Positions 8,222 to 16,614 of a stretch of 64,000 nt of DNA are shown here, one piece after another. The stretch comes from Acidimicrobiales bacterium (lineage in GTDB: Bacteria > Actinomycetota > Acidimicrobiia > Acidimicrobiales > RAAP-2). The stretch spans positions 144,584-208,583 of the forward strand of contig JANXWA010000024.1 of assembly GCA_025351385.1 (NCBI GenBank), written 5' to 3'. The position numbers were made by a program, and so were the translations under genes. Under the pieces are notes generated by a model. It saw only the letters and a program-made list of their open reading frames with translations. It was not told the origin of the DNA and ran no database searches. Position 1 is the first letter of the stretch; each line of letters begins with the position of its first letter.

Positions 8222-9267
8222 TTGTCACCGTCGAATTGGGGGAACGCTCCTACGACGTCGTGCTCGACGACGGCGCGCGCCACCGTCTCGCCGGCCTCAT
8301 CGCGTCTCGGGCGCCGCAGGCGAAGTCGGTCGCCATCGTGACGTCGTCCGAGCTTGCGAGTCAGCCGTGGTTCGATATTGTGAGCGGTCTCCCTCAGCAT
8401 GTCGTCACGGTCGGCGAGGGTGAGTCCGCCAAGACCGTGATCGGCCTCGATGGCCTCCTCGAACAACTCGCCGACCTCGAGCTCTCGCGCGACGACGTCG
8501 TCGTAGCCGTCGGGGGAGGGGCGATCACCGACCTCGTCGGGTTCGCGTCGGCGATCTACCTGCGCGGCGTGCCCGTCGTGCACATCCCCACGACGCTCGT
8601 CGGCCAGGTCGACGCCGCGATCGGCGGCAAGACGGCGGTCAACCTGCGGGCCGGCAAGAACCTCGCCGGCGCCTTCCACCAGCCCCTCGGGGTGCTCTGC
8701 GACTTCCAGACGCTCACGACGCTGCCCGAACGCGAGCGGCTCGGGGGCTTGGGCGAGGTGGCCAAATGTTGGCTCCTGGAAGGCGGCTTCGCCGCCGAAC
8801 TCGCGGCGGTGTCGCTGCACGACCTCATCGTCATGTCGGTGAAGTTGAAGGCGGCGATCGTCGGCGCGGACGAACGCGAGGGCGGCTCGCGGGCTCTCTT
8901 GAACTACGGACATACTCTCGCCCACGCCCTCGAGAAGGTGTCGCTCGCGCGCAACGTCGACGAACTGCGACATGGCGAGGCCGTGGCGATCGGACTGGCG
9001 TTCGCGGTTCGACTGGCTCGCGCATTGGGTCGAGTCGATGACTCGGAGGTCGTGCGCCACGATGAGGTGCTCGGCGCACTCGGCCTGGCCCAACGAGTCC
9101 CCTCGAACTGCCCCACGTCCTCACTGCTCGAGGCGATGGCCCACGACAAGAAGGCCCACCACGACCTGACGTTCGTCCTCGCCGGGGCCGAGGGGTTCGA
9201 AGTCGTTCCAGGTGTCGATGTGACGCTGGTCCAACAGGTCCTGGAGACGTTCAGAGGAGAGCCATGA
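8218..9267 (+). CDS. aroB: 3-Dehydroquinate synthase
   Basis: This NAD- and zinc-dependent enzyme cyclises DAHP to 3-dehydroquinate. The NAD-binding loop appears as VVAVGGGAITDLVGFAS, and the family segments IPTTLVGQVDAAIGGKT, NLAGAFHQP and LNYGHTLAHALE are all present with the metal-binding histidines. The 349-residue length is usual. The ATG overlaps the aroK stop (ATGA) and the stop overlaps the aroQ start (ATGA). Confidence 0.97.
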   Translation: MIVTVELGERSYDVVLDDGARHRLAGLIASRAPQAKSVAIVTSSELASQPWFDIVSGLPQHVVTVGEGESAKTVIGLDGLLEQLADLELSRDDVVVAVGGGAITDLVGFASAIYLRGVPVVHIPTTLVGQVDAAIGGKTAVNLRAGKNLAGAFHQPLGVLCDFQTLTTLPERERLGGLGEVAKCWLLEGGFAAELAAVSLHDLIVMSVKLKAAIVGADEREGGSRALLNYGHTLAHALEKVSLARNVDELRHGEAVAIGLAFAVRLARALGRVDDSEVVRHDEVLGALGLAQRVPSNCPTSSLLEAMAHDKKAHHDLTFVLAGAEGFEVVPGVDVTLVQQVLETFRGEP

Positions 9268-9707
9268 GCAATGAGATAGTCCTGCTGTCCGGACCCAACC
9301 TCGATCTCCTGGGCGAACGGAGCCCCGAGATCTACGGCCCGACCACACTGGCGGAGCACGTGGCGAGATTCACCGAGATGGCCGTCTCTGAGGGATTCAC
9401 GGTGCGCCACCTCCAGTCGAACTTCGAAGGAGAACTCATCGAGGCCGTCCACCAAGCGCGCGGCCGCGCCGTGGCCATCGTCATCAACGCCGGCGCGCTG
9501 ACGCACTCGTCCTGGGCCCTCGCCGATGCGCTGTCGACCTTCGAGGGTGTCAAGGTCGAGGTCCACCTGACCAACCCCGCGGCCCGCGAGCCCTTCCGAC
9601 ACGTCAGCACACTGGCCGGCGTCGTCAGTGGAACCGTGGCCGGATTCGGCGCCACCAGCTACGACCTCGCGTTCGACGCCGTGCGGCGACTCGTCGCCAC
9701 CCCCTAG
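9264..9707 (+). CDS. aroQ: 3-Dehydroquinate dehydratase, type II
   Basis: The 147-residue type II enzyme dehydrates 3-dehydroquinate. It shows SGPNLDLLGERSPEIYG at the N-terminus with the catalytic Tyr, the QSNFEGELIE loop, INAGALTHSSWAL and EVHLTNPAAREPFRHVS with the catalytic histidine. It closes the aro cluster. It is unrelated to type I AroD. Confidence 0.97.
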   Translation: MSNEIVLLSGPNLDLLGERSPEIYGPTTLAEHVARFTEMAVSEGFTVRHLQSNFEGELIEAVHQARGRAVAIVINAGALTHSSWALADALSTFEGVKVEVHLTNPAAREPFRHVSTLAGVVSGTVAGFGATSYDLAFDAVRRLVATP

Positions 9708-9732
9708 TTCTCGGGGCTCGAGTGCCGTTGCC

Positions 9733-9762
9733 TAGACTGGGCACCGCACGTTCCCCGAAAGG
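9733..9762 (+). promoter_or_regulatory. efp promoter and ribosome binding site
   Basis: TAGACT at 9733-9738 is the same -10 hexamer used by the leaderless genes, but here a leader of about 29 bases follows, with GAAAGG at 9757-9762 upstream of the ATG at 9774. Confidence 0.5.
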
Positions 9763-9773
9763 TCCCCAGGCGC

Positions 9774-10337
9774 ATGGCCGCAATCTCCACTTCCGACATC
9801 AAGAACGGCATCACCCTCGTAATCGAGAACAACCTGTTCACCGTGATCGAGTTTCAGCACGTCAAGCCGGGCAAAGGGGGAGCCTTCGTGCGCACCAAAC
9901 TGCGCAACTCCCGAACGGGCGCGGTGATCGAGCGCACGTACCGCTCCGACGAGCGCCTGGAGCAGGCGATCATCGACAAGCGCGATACGCAGTACCTGTA
10001 CCGTGACGGTGACGACTACGTCTTCATGGACCAATCGACCTACGACCAGGTCCCGGTCTCTTCGAAGAACCTCGGCGAGGCCGCCAACTTCCTCACCGAG
10101 ACCGGCAAGGCGATGCTGATCCTGTACAACGACGAGATCATTGGCGTCGAACTTCCGGCGTCGGTTGAACTCGTCATCGCCGAGACCGAGCCTGGAGTCC
10201 AGGGTGACCGAGTGTCCGGAGCGCGCAAGCCCGCGACGCTCGAAACGGGGCTGGTGGTTCAGGTGCCGCTTTTCGTCGGACCGGGCGAGACCATCAAGGT
10301 CGACACCCGGACCGGCGAGTACATGACCCGGGCCTAG
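9774..10337 (+). CDS. efp: Elongation factor P
   Basis: EF-P rescues ribosomes stalled on proline runs. The three-barrel protein of 187 residues shows VKPGKGGAFVRTKLRN near residue 30, where the Lys in PGKGG is the functional tip, and ends with the C-terminal signature GETIKVDTRTGEYMTR. The tip sequence is the type found in Actinobacteria. It lies one base upstream of nusB, so the two are probably co-transcribed. Confidence 0.97.
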   Translation: MAAISTSDIKNGITLVIENNLFTVIEFQHVKPGKGGAFVRTKLRNSRTGAVIERTYRSDERLEQAIIDKRDTQYLYRDGDDYVFMDQSTYDQVPVSSKNLGEAANFLTETGKAMLILYNDEIIGVELPASVELVIAETEPGVQGDRVSGARKPATLETGLVVQVPLFVGPGETIKVDTRTGEYMTRA

Positions 10338-10338
10338 A

Positions 10339-10740
10339 GTGAGCGAACTCGGCGCCCAGCGTCACCACGCACGCGAACGGGCGTTGGAGATCTTCTACGA
10401 GGCGACGATCAAGGCACGCGACGTGTCGACGGTGCTCAATCAGCTGCCGCTGCGGCCCGACGCTTACACCGTGGTGCTGCTGACGTCGGCCGAACAGCAC
10501 CTAGAGAGAGCGAATGCACTCATCTCGGAGTTCGCGATCGACTGGCAGCTGGACCGGATCGCGATCGTCGACCGGCTGATCATGACCCTCGCGATCGGCG
10601 AGTTGCTGATGGAGGACGGGCCGCCCATGGCGGTTATCCTTGACGAAGCCGTCGAGCTGGCCAAGGTCTACTCGACCGACGGCTCACCGGCGTTCGTCAA
10701 TGGCGTGCTGTCGGCCTGCGCCGAACATCTGAATGGCTAG
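10339..10740 (+). CDS. nusB: Transcription antitermination factor NusB
   Basis: NusB binds boxA RNA with NusE to prevent premature termination, above all in rRNA operons. The helical protein of 133 residues has the N-terminal RHHARERALEIFYEA and the C-terminal LDEAVELAKVYSTDGSPAFVNGVL signatures. The GTG start lies one base after the efp stop. boxA-like sequences are present in the rRNA operon at the end of this window. Confidence 0.95.
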   Translation: MSELGAQRHHARERALEIFYEATIKARDVSTVLNQLPLRPDAYTVVLLTSAEQHLERANALISEFAIDWQLDRIAIVDRLIMTLAIGELLMEDGPPMAVILDEAVELAKVYSTDGSPAFVNGVLSACAEHLNG

Positions 10741-10757
10741 CTCGAAGGACGTCTGAC

Positions 10758-12497
10758 ATGCCGGGTATGGGCGGATCGCCGATCCAACTGACGAACCCGC
10801 TGGTCGTGGCGATCTTCCGTCACTCTCTCTTCGTGTCGAGCGTGGCTTGGATCCTCGGACTCGGGCTCGCGGTCCTGCTCACCTCGACGGTGCTGCGCAA
10901 GGTCTACGCATTCAACCTCTCCGACGCGGGCCTCCGCGAGCCACGCAGCCGCACCTACCTGCGATGGGGCTTCGGGGCGCTGTGGCTCTTCGACGGCGTT
11001 CTGCAGTTCCAGCCCTCGATGCCGCTCGGCCTGGCCAATGACGTCGTCGCGCCGGCGGCGATCGGGTCACCTTCGTGGCTGCACGCCCTCGTCTTCAGCG
11101 GTGTCGGTGTCTGGAACAGTCATCCCGTCGCGTTCGCCGTCGGCGCGGCCTGGATCCAGGTGGGCATCGGGCTGCTCCTGCTGGTCTCGAACGGCGCAGT
11201 CGGCCGGCTCGGAGCCGCGGCCTCGGTCGGCTGGGCCTCGATGATCTGGCTGATCGGCAACGGTGCCGGCGGGATCTTCTCGCCGACCAGCTCGATCCTC
11301 TTCGGCTGGCCGGGGGCGACCATTTTCTACGTCGCGGCCGGCGCGTGGCTCGTGGTGGGCAATGCGAGGTTCACCGAGCGCTTTGCGCGCGACACCACTC
11401 GCGCGCTGAGCGTCCTGCTGGTGATCGGGACAATCGTCCAGTGTCTGCCGGGTCGGGAGTTCTGGCACGGAGGGAACTCCAACGCCCTGACGGCCATGAC
11501 CAGCTTCATGACCAAGACCCCCCAGCCCCACTGGTTGGCGTGGCTGGCCCAGAAGGGAGGCACGATCGCGGGCACCATGGGCGGCGGATTCAATCTCGTG
11601 GTCGTACTCTGGCTGCTCGCGAGTGCCGCGGGCCTCTGGTGGTCGACCTATCGACCTCTTCGTTGGCCGGTGTGGACGCTCATCGCTGGTTGCGCGTTGA
11701 TGTGGTTGGTCGCCGAAGACGGCGCCATCTTCGGTGGACTCGCGACGGACTTCAACTCACTCGTACCCCTCGCGATTCTCGCGTGGTGCGCCGTCCCCTC
11801 CGATCAGGCCTCACTGCCCCGTGAGAGGAGGCTGCCCAAGGAGATGCGCTCGAGCACCGGCGCCGTCGCGGCCTCGTTCGCCGCCGCCGCAGTCGTCTTT
11901 TCCCTGTGTTCGATGGGCTGGGCCAGCCTGGCGTCGGCGGAGAACACGTTCTTCCTCGCCCAGAACGGCCCGGCGTCACAGGTCTCGGGCCCCGCCGCCT
12001 CCTTCACCCTGGTCGACCAGTTCGGCTCGTCGTACCGTCTTGGCGAGCACGCGGGCCACTACACCCTGCTCACCTTCCTCGACCCGATTTGCTGGACTGA
12101 CTGCCCGCTCATGGCCAACCAATTGCGGAGCGTGCGCTCCGCACTCTCGGCGGGCGCCCCCCTCGACATCGTCGCGGTCGCGGCCAATCCCTACCATGAG
12201 AGCCTGGCGGACGTGAGGCACTTCATCGAGCGACGCGGTCTGGGCACCATGAAGGACTTCTACTTCGTCACGGACCCGAACCTGAAGGTCGTCGCGAAGG
12301 TGTGGTCGACCTACGGCATCAGCGTCATCATGAAGCGGACCGACAAGATGAGCATCCACTCGGACTTCATGTTCATCATCGATCCGAGCGGCCACCTGAA
12401 GTGGGTGATACCCGACGACCCGCTCTCGAACTGGTTGGGCCAGCGTTCGGCCGTGAGCGAACTGTTGAGCCTGCTCCATCAGTCCGGCGTCCGCTAG
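10758..12497 (+). CDS. Polytopic membrane protein fused to a SCO/thioredoxin-fold domain
   Basis: The first ~390 residues contain about ten hydrophobic segments of a membrane protein, loosely DoxX-like (YLRWGFGALWLFDGVLQF). After a hinge near residue 415 comes a SCO1-type domain: AASFTLVDQFG, then DPICWTDCPLM with the CxxxC copper site, and the third ligand His in SIHSDFMFIIDPSG. SCO proteins load copper into the CuA site of cytochrome oxidase. An SD-like GAAGGA lies 8 bases before the ATG. The gene opens the respiratory block next to oxidase genes, so a role in copper or redox delivery fits. The function of the membrane part is not known to me. Confidence 0.8.
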   Translation: MPGMGGSPIQLTNPLVVAIFRHSLFVSSVAWILGLGLAVLLTSTVLRKVYAFNLSDAGLREPRSRTYLRWGFGALWLFDGVLQFQPSMPLGLANDVVAPAAIGSPSWLHALVFSGVGVWNSHPVAFAVGAAWIQVGIGLLLLVSNGAVGRLGAAASVGWASMIWLIGNGAGGIFSPTSSILFGWPGATIFYVAAGAWLVVGNARFTERFARDTTRALSVLLVIGTIVQCLPGREFWHGGNSNALTAMTSFMTKTPQPHWLAWLAQKGGTIAGTMGGGFNLVVVLWLLASAAGLWWSTYRPLRWPVWTLIAGCALMWLVAEDGAIFGGLATDFNSLVPLAILAWCAVPSDQASLPRERRLPKEMRSSTGAVAASFAAAAVVFSLCSMGWASLASAENTFFLAQNGPASQVSGPAASFTLVDQFGSSYRLGEHAGHYTLLTFLDPICWTDCPLMANQLRSVRSALSAGAPLDIVAVAANPYHESLADVRHFIERRGLGTMKDFYFVTDPNLKVVAKVWSTYGISVIMKRTDKMSIHSDFMFIIDPSGHLKWVIPDDPLSNWLGQRSAVSELLSLLHQSGVR

Positions 12498-12508
12498 AGA
12501 CGCCACGA

Positions 12509-12877
12509 TCAGCCGGCCGGAGGCTCGTTTGATTGCTCCGACGTAGGTTCGTGCACCTGGGCGAGGAACTCGTTGTAGGCCAGGAGCGCTTCGTCATCAA
12601 CGTCGCTCGGCGTCGAGCGCGGGGGAGATCCGTCGTCGACTTCGAGCTTTCGCCACATGTAGATCCCGTAGACGCCGAGGATCGGCCATTCGAATACGTA
12701 CGCCCACGAGAGCGTGTTGCCCGACAGTGCGCGCGAGAGCTCGATGGTGAAGGCCGAAACGCAGATAATCTCTGCGATTGCCAGTCCGAGGTGAACGCTA
12801 AGAGGTTTCTTAGGTTGACGCTGCACGAATAGTGACTTTACAAGGTGTTCACATCTATCCTTCTGGTCAGCGCGCAA
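12509..12877 (-). CDS. Small membrane protein, paralogue of the protein at 19981-20355
   Basis: The 122-residue product has two predicted membrane segments (LGLAIAEIICVSAFTIEL and YVFEWPILGVYGIYMW) with the shared motif LSWAYVFEWP, followed by a charged tail. The paralogue at the other end of the respiratory block carries the same motif and spacing. I do not know the function; both genes flank cytochrome oxidase genes, which suggests an oxidase-associated role. The TTG at 12877 has a GAGG 7 bases upstream; a GTG at 12826 lies 8 bases after a TAAAGT and is an alternative start. Confidence 0.75.
   Translation of the reverse strand: MRADQKDRCEHLVKSLFVQRQPKKPLSVHLGLAIAEIICVSAFTIELSRALSGNTLSWAYVFEWPILGVYGIYMWRKLEVDDGSPPRSTPSDVDDEALLAYNEFLAQVHEPTSEQSNEPPAG
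12833..12861 (+). promoter_or_regulatory. Candidate promoter of the cytochrome oxidase operon
   Basis: TGACTT (12833-12838) and TATCCT (12856-12861) are separated by 17 bases. The start of the cupredoxin gene at 12905 follows with AAGGGAG as ribosome binding site. The region is shared with the divergent small membrane gene. Confidence 0.4.
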
Positions 12878-12904
12878 CTAGTGGCCTCGTCGTAAGGGAG
12901 ATGT

Positions 12905-13591
12905 ATGTCGAGAAATGGGAGGCTAGCGACGGTCCTCGGGCTCTTCGTGGTGGCCGTAGGTCTTGTCGTGGCAGCCGTCGCTGCGTTCCTCACCCCTGGG
13001 ATCCCCGGTGGCGTCGTCAACTTCACGAGCGGCTCGGCCGGCCAGCCGGTCAGCCTGGTCGTACAGACCGTGCCCTCGATCGGCGTCGGCTTTGGCGACC
13101 ATCCGACCTGGGTCTCGTACCTGGTGAAGACGCCATCAGGCAAATGGGTACACAGCACGACCTGGCAACTACCGGCCAACACCGTGGTCAACATGACGAT
13201 CCTGCAGTACGACTCCGGAAGCCCGCTACGCAATCAGCAGTGGGGACAGGTCACGGGCACCCTCGGCAACACCATGAGCCTCAACGGCACCGCCACCAGC
13301 GCTTACAACTCGAACACCGGCGACGGCGTCGGCCACACGTTCACCGTGCCGGCCTTGGGGCTCGACATACCTCTCGTGGGGATCGGCGGGGGCTCGACCA
13401 ACGCCTGCAGTCAGGCGCCCTGCGGCACGAACTTCGACCACAACACCATCACGTTCAGCTTCAAGACGCCGGGACCCGGAAACTACCCCTGGCAGTGCTT
13501 CGTTCCCTGTGGCCTGGGCTACCTATTTGGAAATGGAGGGCCGATGTCGACGCAAGGCTACATGGGCGGCTTCTTGAAGGTGGTGGCGTAG
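12905..13591 (+). CDS. Membrane-anchored cupredoxin-like protein with a modified CuA motif
   Basis: The 228-residue protein has one N-terminal membrane segment (about residues 8-30) and an extracytoplasmic domain. Its C-terminal part resembles oxidase subunit II: GHTFTVPALGLDIPL matches the first metal-ligand strand, and QCFVPCGLGYLF has the CxxxC spacing of CuA. In true CuA the second Cys is followed by Gly, two residues and His; here that position is Tyr, although a Met follows further on (GPMSTQ). It may therefore bind a single copper or none. It lies 3 bases before coxB and is probably part of the oxidase or a copper donor. An AAGGGAG site precedes the ATG. Confidence 0.75.
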   Translation: MSRNGRLATVLGLFVVAVGLVVAAVAAFLTPGIPGGVVNFTSGSAGQPVSLVVQTVPSIGVGFGDHPTWVSYLVKTPSGKWVHSTTWQLPANTVVNMTILQYDSGSPLRNQQWGQVTGTLGNTMSLNGTATSAYNSNTGDGVGHTFTVPALGLDIPLVGIGGGSTNACSQAPCGTNFDHNTITFSFKTPGPGNYPWQCFVPCGLGYLFGNGGPMSTQGYMGGFLKVVA

Positions 13592-13594
13592 ATC

Positions 13595-14578
13595 ATGGCT
13601 GCTGAGAACTCCAAGGGCGAAGTGAACGATCTTCGTCGAATGACGATGATCTGGGTGGTCCTGTCGGTCGTGGCGGACCTGTTGTTCTGGTTCCTGGTCG
13701 GACCCCACGTGCCGCCGGGGCGGATGACCGAGACCGCAGTGAACAACCAGCGCACCTTCAATGTCCTGCTCGTCATCGCGTTGCCGGTCTTGATCGGTGT
13801 ATGGGTGTACTTGGGCTACGCGGCAACCATGTGGAGCGCGAAGCGCGAAGGCGTCGCCGAGTCGGTCGGGGGAGAGGGCGCCCGCACGAACCGCAAGGTC
13901 CAGGTCTGGTGGATTGCCCTCACTTCGGTCATCGTCATCTTCCTCGCGGGCTACGGCACCTTCGCCGTGATCGCCGAGCACGGATCGGGGGGTGGCGAAG
14001 GACCCAATCCGGTGTGGTCGCCCTCGGGAGCGACGCAGGCCGAGACGGCCGCCTTGAGCGGCAGTTCCTCTTGGACGCCGGGCCACGTTCTGGTCGTCCA
14101 GGTCATTGGCCAGCAGTGGAAGTTCACGTACCGCTACCCGAGCTTTGGGGGCTTCGAGTCGGACAAGCTCGTGCTGCCGGTGAACACCGAGATCGCCTTC
14201 AACGTGACCTCGCTCGACGTGATCCACAGCTTCTGGGCTTACCAGTTGAGCGTCAAGGCCGACGCCAACCCGCAGTTGAACAACGTCGCGTACACCGAGA
14301 CCAAGCACACGGGTAACTTCACCGTACGGTGCAGCGAACTGTGCGGACTGTGGCACGGTTCGATGTACAACTTCGGAAAGGTCGTGTCGTCGACCGACTT
14401 CATGAACTGGGCGTCGACGACCCAGTCAGCCAACGCCGCGAACACCGCGAACCTCCCGCCGTTCGCCTGGACGTACGTGCCCGACGCCAACGGGGCGTCC
14501 GGGGGCTGGTACCCGGACGGTACCGTGACGCCCTACTCGACGGTGGAGACCTACGGTTCGAAGACCCCGGCCTCGTGA
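13595..14578 (+). CDS. coxB: Cytochrome c oxidase subunit II
   Basis: The 327-residue protein has two N-terminal membrane segments (about 16-36 and 52-75), a third hydrophobic segment near 105-125, and a cupredoxin domain. The CuA site is complete: His in DVIHSFWAYQL and CSELCGLWHGSM with both Cys, Glu, His and Met ligands. It accepts electrons from cytochrome c and passes them to heme a of subunit I. A linker between membrane and cupredoxin parts is rich in Gly and Ser. It follows the cupredoxin gene by 3 bases and precedes coxA by 57. Confidence 0.95.
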   Translation: MAAENSKGEVNDLRRMTMIWVVLSVVADLLFWFLVGPHVPPGRMTETAVNNQRTFNVLLVIALPVLIGVWVYLGYAATMWSAKREGVAESVGGEGARTNRKVQVWWIALTSVIVIFLAGYGTFAVIAEHGSGGGEGPNPVWSPSGATQAETAALSGSSSWTPGHVLVVQVIGQQWKFTYRYPSFGGFESDKLVLPVNTEIAFNVTSLDVIHSFWAYQLSVKADANPQLNNVAYTETKHTGNFTVRCSELCGLWHGSMYNFGKVVSSTDFMNWASTTQSANAANTANLPPFAWTYVPDANGASGGWYPDGTVTPYSTVETYGSKTPAS

Positions 14579-14635
14579 CATGGGCGACCGCACGATGAAT
14601 GAGACGCCAACGATGAAAGAAACGGAGATCGCGCG

Positions 14636-16594
14636 ATGACCATTAGCGCTGAACGACCGACCGACGTGGTGGCCAGCATCTCGGCACCGCCGCCCTCGGC
14701 CGCATCCTCGTGGACGCAACGACCAGGTTGGCTGAGCCAGCATCTCGGCACCGCAATCGTCGGTGCCGTGCTGGGCTACGTCCTGGGCCACTGGTTCGGG
14801 AACTTCGTTTCGAGCAGCTACCCCTACATCGCCAACAGCGGCCAGAACGCCATCGCCGACGCACTGGGACTCTCCGTCGGGGTCCTCGGTTGGCTGCTCG
14901 GCATCGGAGCCCTCAACTACCCGTTGGCCAAGATGATTGGTCGTGAAGGTGGCGAGGAGCCGGCCGTTGAAGGCTGGAGCAAGTACTTCCGCTACTCCCT
15001 CGACCACAAGACCGTCGGCATGCAGTACATCGTCGGCGTACTGCTGTTCATGTTCACCGGTGGCCTCTTGGCCATGGCGATTCGCACCGAGCTGCTGAAC
15101 CCGACCACGCACGTCTTCTCACCCGACACGTACATCAAGATCGTCAGCGAGCACGGGACCATCATGATGATGATGGCGACGTCGATCATCGTGGGCCCCC
15201 TGGGCAACTACCTGGTGCCGCTGATGATCGGTGCACGCCGCATGGCCTTCCCGCGGATCGAGGCCTTCAGCTTCTGGATCTTCGTCGCCGGCTACATGGT
15301 GATCTTCTCGGCTCTGCCGTTCGGAGGATTCCCGACCGGTTGGACCGGCTACGCCCCGCTCCAGACGCAGGCCGGCCCGGGGATGGTCTCGTACCTCCTC
15401 GGTTTCGCGGTCATTGGACTGGGTATGATGGCCGCCGGTTTCAACATCGCGGTGACCATCATCAACTATCGCGCGCCGGGCATGACCTGGAGCCGCCTGC
15501 CGATCTTCGTCTGGTCGATACTCGCGACCGCGGCGCTGCTCACGTTGGCGACTCCTGTGCTGTTCGCGGGAGGACTCTTCGGACTCCTGGACAAGACCAT
15601 CCAGACCTCGTTCTACGTGACCGAGCACGGGGGCAGCTCGTACCTCTGGCAGAACCTGTTCTGGTTCTTCGGGCACCCCGAGGTGTACATCATGGCCCTG
15701 CCGGGATTCGGCATCGTGGGCGAGATCATGCCGGTCTTCACGAGAAAGCCCCTCTTCGCGTACAAGGTCGCCGCCGCCGGAATGATCGGTGTCGCTCTAC
15801 TTTCGTTCTTCGTCTGGCAGCATCACCTGTTCCAGAGCGGTATCAACCCCGACATGAGGCCACTGTTCATGCTCACGACGGAGCTGATCTCGATTCCGAC
15901 GGGATTCATCTTCCTCGTCGGCATGGGCACGCTCTATAAGGCGAAGATCAGATATGAGGTGCCGATGCTCTTCTGCATGGCGCTCTTCTTCAACTTCCTC
16001 ATTGGCGGAGTGACCGGAGTCTTCCTCTCCGACGTTCCGGTGAACGTGACGGTGCACGGTGGCTTCTTCGTACTGTCGCACTTCCACTACACCATCATGG
16101 GAGGACTGCTCTTCGCCTTCATGGCCGGCCTGTACTTCTGGTTGCCCAAGATGACCGGGCGGATGATGAACTCGCGGATCGGGAAGTGGCACTTCTGGAC
16201 GATGTTCATCTTCTTCAACCTGACGTTCTTCCCGATGTTCGTCATCGGACTGCTCGGCCAGCCCCGTCGAGTGTTCACCTACGCCTCCAACCTGCAGGGC
16301 CTCAACGACTTCTCGTCGGTTAGTGCTTTCCTGCTCGGCATCTCTTTCCTGATCTTCTTCGCGAACCTGATGTGGTCGATGTTCATCAGCCCGGTTAAGG
16401 CCCCCGCGAACCCGTGGGACTCGCTGGGCCTGGAGTGGCAGACGGCGAATCCGGTGCCGCCGTATAACTTCGAGCGCATTCCCGTGATCATGACCGACCC
16501 CTACCGTTACAGCGAGCCGGGTGCGCCGGCGTTCGCCGACATGGGCGACGGATTGACGCAAAGTTCCTCGACGACCAGCAGTGACCAGGCCTAG
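14636..16594 (+). CDS. coxA: Heme-copper oxidase subunit I with atypical proton channels
   Basis: The 652-residue protein is a heme-copper oxidase catalytic subunit with two extra N-terminal membrane segments. Metal ligands are present: His in SEHGTIMMMM, H347 with E349 and Y351 in GHPEVYIMALPG, the HH pair in VWQHHLF, and LSHFHYTIMGG. Unusually, the D-channel Asp of GAxDMAFPRxN is Arg202 (GARRMAFPRIE), the following Asn is Glu, the K-channel Lys of PTGIK is Ile425 (PTGFI), and the Mg-site Asp after VH is Gly475. The E349/Y351 pair places it nearest type A1. An SD-like GGAG lies 8 bases before the ATG. Flanked by coxB and coxC. Confidence 0.93.
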   Translation: MTISAERPTDVVASISAPPPSAASSWTQRPGWLSQHLGTAIVGAVLGYVLGHWFGNFVSSSYPYIANSGQNAIADALGLSVGVLGWLLGIGALNYPLAKMIGREGGEEPAVEGWSKYFRYSLDHKTVGMQYIVGVLLFMFTGGLLAMAIRTELLNPTTHVFSPDTYIKIVSEHGTIMMMMATSIIVGPLGNYLVPLMIGARRMAFPRIEAFSFWIFVAGYMVIFSALPFGGFPTGWTGYAPLQTQAGPGMVSYLLGFAVIGLGMMAAGFNIAVTIINYRAPGMTWSRLPIFVWSILATAALLTLATPVLFAGGLFGLLDKTIQTSFYVTEHGGSSYLWQNLFWFFGHPEVYIMALPGFGIVGEIMPVFTRKPLFAYKVAAAGMIGVALLSFFVWQHHLFQSGINPDMRPLFMLTTELISIPTGFIFLVGMGTLYKAKIRYEVPMLFCMALFFNFLIGGVTGVFLSDVPVNVTVHGGFFVLSHFHYTIMGGLLFAFMAGLYFWLPKMTGRMMNSRIGKWHFWTMFIFFNLTFFPMFVIGLLGQPRRVFTYASNLQGLNDFSSVSAFLLGISFLIFFANLMWSMFISPVKAPANPWDSLGLEWQTANPVPPYNFERIPVIMTDPYRYSEPGAPAFADMGDGLTQSSSTTSSDQA

Positions 16595-16614
16595 CGGTGA
16601 GTGGAGACGACAGC

